From positions 992,001 through 1,056,000 of the forward strand of contig JAGMUV010000001.1 in the NCBI GenBank assembly GCA_020744425.1: DNA of 64,000 nucleotides. Direction: 5' to 3'. The position numbers and the translations under genes were made by a program. Each line of letters starts with the position of its first letter. Positions within the stretch are counted from its first letter, which is position 1. Below are positions 58,701-64,000 of this stretch, piece after piece. This stretch comes from Dactylonectria macrodidyma. Its lineage: Eukaryota; Ascomycota; Sordariomycetes; Hypocreales; Nectriaceae. The notes under the pieces were generated by a model that saw nothing but the letters and a program-made list of their open reading frames with translations, had not been told where the DNA came from and searched no databases.

Positions 58701-61700
58701 GTATGATTGGTTGATGGACTGAGAGCTATTGGTGATTTCGAGGTTGGTCGTTCCGGTTGCAGACCTCGACACGATACCGTTGACGCAACAAGACCTGCAA
58801 AAGGCCAAAATCTCACGCACTTTGACTGCTGAGGATTGAAGAGACTGAATAAATCTCTGGAATCTTTAGTTCGCGTTAAACAGCAGACTGCCAATGATTT
58901 CAACTTACTCTTCCTACATTCTAATCATATGTAGACTTTCCACCCTCAACTCTCGTCATTCAACAGTTTCGGGAATTAGAGTGCTTAAACCACTCTTTCA
59001 AGGGCAATACTGACGGATAGAATGCGTAAGTATTCATTTATTTCAATGCTGGAAAATGATATTACGCCGATTCGACCTAAGGCTAGACTGAGTCTTCCAC
59101 GTGCGAGCAATATGTGGAAGGTTGATGGTAGGTAAACTGAACTGGGGCTCTCGGAAAAAGATAAGCGGCAGGGGGTTTCCCTTTTAATTGGGAATCACCG
59201 TTAATTGTCTTGTCCACTGACCAGACATTGGTGTAATTAAAATATGCCCAGTCTATATATGCATGGTTGCTTAAGCCTGGGTTCCTCCATGATCCTAGGG
59301 ACCGCAGGATCCGAACCTTGGTCATCCGATAGAGTGCTGTAATATGAGCGCACTGGGGTAATGGGTATTTTCCGAAGCCGATATCACTCTCATATTGATG
59401 TTTCCACACTGGTGTCAATAGTTTGCATTTGCAATTCCGAAAAGCGGTGACATTTTAATGCTTTTTGTTCACGGAGCAGATGATGGCATTTCTCCATGGC
59501 AGAGTGGCACCATGGGCTATGAAGCAGTAAGTGAAGTCGAATCTTGATGATAGGAGAACGTGTGGACTTTGGTTTTATGTGCACTTTTCTCTGTATGACT
59601 ACTTTTTTATGAGCACACGAGTGTTGCCTTGTTTTGCCCAGCGCTATGCTCAATTGCAAGAAGGGCCCACAAGATACATGTAAGTAAGTAGGTGGCGATG
59701 GCATCTCTTGATCGACATTCATGTTACACAGAACTACGCATACGCGAACATGTGGCTTTGTTTGCGACTCGAGAAGGCTTGTCTTTGACCGACTGGAGAG
59801 CTGCTGCATGTCAGTTCGCATATTGTTCTGTCGCCTAACGGGTGAGGTTCGTGCCCTCCGTGGTATCTGCTCCCCCTTGACGCCCACTTCCGCTCCAGTG
59901 GTCAGGGGGGTTGCACCCCTTGTTTATTGCCGGATGGGTTGGTTGCATTGGCCTGATCGGTAGTGTCCTTATTCCCAAGAGAAGGGTTCCCCCGAGTCAT
60001 GGTGGCTTGCCATCGTTGTCGATTACGAAGTCATGAAGAGGCAAATTAGCATGGATGATTTTCGTTTCCCGGTACCTGGTCTCGAAGGGTGGCATAAACG
60101 CTGCAAGGTTGAAATTCTGTTGCTTGCAAGGGCGTCTCATTGGAGGTGTTGGCCTGCTTGATGTTGGGGTCGCTTTCGCATTCCGCACGTAAAGTGTAAC
60201 CCAAACGATGGAGCATTGCGATCATGTCAATGGGCGTGTAGAGTGGCGCGAGAATGTTTGGGTGCTGGAGTCATGGGGGTTTAGGACGGGAAGATCGTTC
60301 GAAGACCGACTCACTTCGTGGGGTAACGAAACGCGATACTTCTCAGCTCTATTTAGTACAGGGGTGAACATCAGCAGAGACGCTGATGCAAGCCTACGCT
60401 ACCTGTAGATAGGTAGTCTAGTCATCCTTCGGACCAAGACAACGCAGGGGAAGGGTTCTTGGCCTCCACGCGATCAAGTCTGTCTTGGCTATCCGCGGGA
60501 TGAATGCTACGTACTCTCGCCTGAAGCCATAAACCCACAACCAGGCATGGGCTGTCGGGTCTAGAACCATGAGGTGAAAGACATGGATTCTCATTCCATG
60601 TACTGGCGGACTTTCCGGTTACCTCGAGCAGGACGAGGGGATGACTCGGCTCGAAAAGGCAGTCTAGAGGTTGATGACTGGGCATGAAGTTAATGGGCTG
60701 AAATGGAGCTTGAATCTATGTGTGTCTTCCATGGTGCCGCAAGACTGTTAGCCACTGGGCAAGACTCGAGGTTTGAGTCGACAAAGGAGCACTATTTTGA
60801 GCTGATGCGAGACATGTTGCATTGCTTCCCCCTACAGGATGCACAGTATGCGTAGCTGGCATTTCCAACAAGGAAGAGCCATGCATGGCCATGCGAGATA
60901 AATAGGCCGGTCTGAGTTTTGTCTCCATGATGAACGATAGGTGCTTAAAGGATTGTGCATGCTGGGGAGTCAACCCGTCAACCATGCCGGACAAAGTATT
61001 CATAACGTGGTATTCGTATTAGAGAAGAGCCGTTGAGACGTGCATCGAATCATCTCGCCAGCGAAAACAACATCGGCAAACGAGGCTGAGAGGGATGGCC
61101 TGTCGGCTTGGTCCGCAGGACTAGACTGTTACAGAGGTGAGACGGGGTGGACAATCCTGGACCTGACAGCCCGGCTACTGGGATCGTAGCCCCGGGGTGG
61201 CCAGTTGTTCGCAGCCACTAAGATCCTTGCTCACAGGCTTCGTGCGATGTTTTCGTAAACAGCCGAGAAGGTTTCCAAGGGCTCTTGTGGAGAGGAAGCC
61301 GACGAGGCCCTGGTATGCGTGTCTCGACGGCGCAGTCAGTCGGGCCAGCCGTGGCGATGCCGTCCTGTAATGCCGGCACGAGAGAGCATGTCTGTACCGA
61401 ACGAGGTACGTATCAATTAGAGGCTATGTTGGAGAGTCAACACATGGCAGTTGGTTTCTGTGCGTAAGACATGCGATGCTGTGGATTCTGATGAGCTGGC
61501 TGGCCGGTATATATAGCAAATGCCTCCACATGCCACGACCCCCAACGATCCCCCAACACAGGCGGAGGATCTGCGATGCGCTGTCCGCGTGGGTAGGCAG
61601 TTCCTCCAAGGAGGATAACCGATGAGGATGGGATTTTCGATCGGATCGTTCAGCATAGGAGCGAAAGAGGCCGAGTCTGTGCTGAGATGAGATGGGCAGG

Positions 61701-64000
61701 CCGAACAAGATGAGCCAATGCACGACTCAAGCGCTAGACGGTCGACACACAGCTAGGGGGAAGACTCGAGTCGAAACAATGAAATGTGGCTCACGGGGAC
61801 CACGGCTGAAAGCAACGGCGCAAGAGTTCGCAGGGAACATGCGTTGCGTTGCATTGTCATTCCTTGTTGCTGCACATACAAACCTAGCATGTAGTACAGC
61901 AGCACGGTCTAGAAGTCGGTTGTGCCCCATCAGGCTCAAGGGGAACATTGCCAGAACCCTCAAGGCTCATCGTGCTCAGAGGACCGACCCCCCGGATCGC
62001 CGCATGGGTCAAGACGTCTTGTCTGGCAAATCAAATGGACAAGCCATAAACACGACAAGGGTCCAGGCTGATGAGCAAAAAATGTTCGAAAAAAAAGAGA
62101 ACCCACCAAGCAGAGACCAGGGGCGTCGCGGCCTGGCCATGGCGTGAAGCATCTTGGCAGACGCTGGGAGTGGGCGGATCTACAACCGCCGCCCGTCCCG
62201 CGGCTTGCTTCGATGGATCATGGAGTCGAGATTGTTCAAGTTTATTGTGGGGAGTGGGACTATGGAGAGTGAAGAATGGAGAAGGAGAGAGATGGTCCAT
62301 GGAAAGGAGTGAGGGGGAGATGATGAGATCTGCCCGTAGTCTAACCTGGTGAGAAGATCCTCCCCCATACTGGAGCCAGCGTGGGTCATCATCAAGACGC
62401 CCGTTGAATAGAGGTCGACAAGGCTGTTGAGAGAAACAGGAAGATATCGCAATATCAGCCATTAATGCGAAAAATCACACAGCAATCCCAACAGGATGCC
62501 GATGCCAAGCTGCATTCCCGTGTCTGAAACCAGCCGACGGAGCCATGTGCCGAGTCCTTCGGAGGCGTCAACCAACAGCCAACACGAGGTCGCATCGGTA
62601 CAAGCCCAGCCCAGGTGTTCCGTTCACGTACAGAAGTCGCCAGCCTGCACCAAATTAGATGAGAAAGTCTGTACTCGACCTCGCTAGAAGAGGCAGAAAC
62701 TGCACTAAAAATTTGTTGTACGCAGCCATACCAGGGGGTCGCGGCCGGGGGAGGATATGAGAGGGTCCGGGGGATCATAGGCCAGCGGGATCCATGCTAG
62801 GCCATGTCCCGGGTATTGATATCCATGGCTGCCGAGAAAATCCATTACAAAATGCCCTACCAGGCCGGACGGGCAAGAACTGGACGAGATCCATTGCTGT
62901 CTAGCAGATTGAAATGGAAAAACAGTGGTTTTTGGTGACTCCTGAGTGGTGTTCTTGGGAAAATTTGCTTATCCAGCGAATTAGCCAGGGATGGGAATAG
63001 TTCTAGGGACGTCGAACTTCTCCGTAGCTGGCTAGCTGGTACTTACCGTACAACAATTTACAAGAGCAGCATATGCCATGCAACCAGCGCCTGTAAGTGT
63101 CAGTCGAGTTGTTGGTTCGGCGGCCACCCTTCCTTGTCGTCTAGGTGGCGATCCCTTCCCTTCTGTCACATCGCCTCGTGCTGGCCCTGACGCCGCGGCC
63201 GCCCTAGCTGCATGGCCCTGCGTCTCCAATGGGGGACCGAGAATGAGGAAAACCCCCGGCATCCAGCGTCTCACGGGTCATATATCTGCGAAAGCACGGT
63301 TAAAACCGAGTCATGTTGGATCTTGTCGGCCGGTCATAGCCCGGAACCAAGCGTCCCATCGACGTTGACGTGCCTGGGCTTGTTGGTCTGTCGTTCGTGG
63401 CGCAGGACCACTGTCCATCGCGTTGAGAAAGAGGCGGTGCGTGTGCGGTGTTTTGTTGCTCTTCACCAGCCGCTGAGGCTGTGGTATGCAGTGATGGACA
63501 GACAAATGATGGATTCGTGATATGGAGGCTTCGTTGAGGCTTGCGTAGAGTCACCCAGAAGGATGGTGATTCGATCTTGCCTCGCCGAGACACTGGCCCT
63601 GGCACTGTGCTGTGGTCTGTTCATGGCCTGAAATATGCATGGATCCATTGTATCGGCTTCGTCGTCGTCGTCGCCGTGGTTCCAGCAGCCCGCGAGTTCT
63701 ACGTATGAGGAAGCCCTTGTCAACTCGCTCGTAGTTCCTGCGCTCCCCTACAGAGAGCTACTGTCTTTCTACACCTCATCTGTACGTGAAAGGAGACAAT
63801 GACTACGTACTCTGCCGAATAATAATGCATCATCTCGTAGTAGCATCTGATGGGCGCTGACTTCATCAACACCACTGGTTGTCGTACTATGTGCATGCCT
63901 CCCCGCCAGCTCCACCTCGGGCGGACCCTGTACCGTGTCCACCTCCCCGGGCTCCCCTTTTGCTGCTCTAGCCTCTACGTAGTAGCCTCTCTCCAAGTCA

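Larger units (their letters stand above)
56675..64000. other. Gene-poor region of about 7.3 kb with one tRNA gene
   Basis: Apart from the tRNA-Ala locus at 58612-58700, no supported gene is visible. Open frames reach about 165 codons but lack domains, splice partners or balanced codon use. A Pol III B-box-like sequence (GGTTCGGATCC on the minus strand) occurs at about 59315 without a complete tRNA fold. Two adjoining minus-strand frames at about 62300-62620 contain a hydrophobic MQLGIGILLGLL segment but are broken by TAA; I do not call a gene. The window ends inside this region. Confidence 0.4.

Noticed and set aside
60545..60650. Minus-strand tRNA-Leu/Ser-like fold with a GAG anticodon-like loop
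   Set aside because: The 7-base loop and stem look right, but the acceptor ends do not pair and the T-arm is not canonical.
62180..62640. Minus-strand pieces with a hydrophobic signal-like segment
   Set aside because: The frame is cut by TAA, no intron with good signals removes it, and no family is recognised.

Overview
The window reads as chromosomal DNA of a filamentous ascomycete. The style of the conserved proteins suggests Sordariomycetes, probably Hypocreales; this is an inference, since no search was run. The grounds are short spliceosomal introns (43-63 nt in most genes) with GTAAGT/GTATGT donors, CTAAC/CTGAC branch sites and YAG acceptors, pyrimidine-rich leaders, long serine/proline-rich hypothetical proteins, and single-copy eukaryotic housekeeping genes. 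I see no CRISPR array, no prokaryotic operon, no rRNA gene and no intact transposon.

Layout. 1-6.2 kb: a DUF3433-type multi-pass membrane protein (+) and a disordered hypothetical protein (-). 6.2-12.7 kb: a gene-poor stretch with one doubtful small secreted ORF interrupted by TGA. 12.7-15.5 kb: a coiled-coil hypothetical protein behind a 1.2-kb leader without any ATG. 15.5-20.4 kb: gene-poor, partly A+T-rich. 20.4-28.4 kb: a GT31 glycosyltransferase (-), a NIPA-type magnesium transporter (-), V-ATPase subunit E (+) and a probable Nse5/Nse6-family DNA-repair protein (-). 28.4-33.4 kb: gene-poor. 33.4-47.3 kb: the densest block, with a P4-ATPase lipid flippase (+), an Msc7-like aldehyde dehydrogenase (+), a DEAD-box RNA helicase (-), the ribosome-assembly factor Ipi1 (-) and a roadblock/LC7 dynein light chain (+). 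49.5-56.7 kb: a Gln/Pro-repeat protein, an 888-residue protein of unknown function, a nuclear-looking hypothetical protein and an Asterix/PAT-complex subunit, all on +. 56.7-64 kb: gene-poor, with an intron-containing tRNA-Ala(AGC).

The genes are mostly independent housekeeping functions, not a pathway cluster. Several serve endomembranes: flippase, V-ATPase E, NIPA transporter, GT31 Golgi enzyme and Asterix. NIPA and V-ATPase E share a divergent promoter, as do IPI1 and the roadblock gene. Exon structures were worked out by hand. For most multi-exon genes the exon lengths sum to whole codons and the frame is kept across every junction.

No obviously new multi-gene system was found. The items most worth a second look are the ATG-free leader with an open frame at 12.7-13.9 kb, a 334-codon intergenic ORF at 21.9-22.9 kb, the tryptophan-glycine tail of the RNA helicase, a perfect E-box-like dyad in the V-ATPase/NIPA promoter, and the tRNA-Ala locus with a second T-arm.
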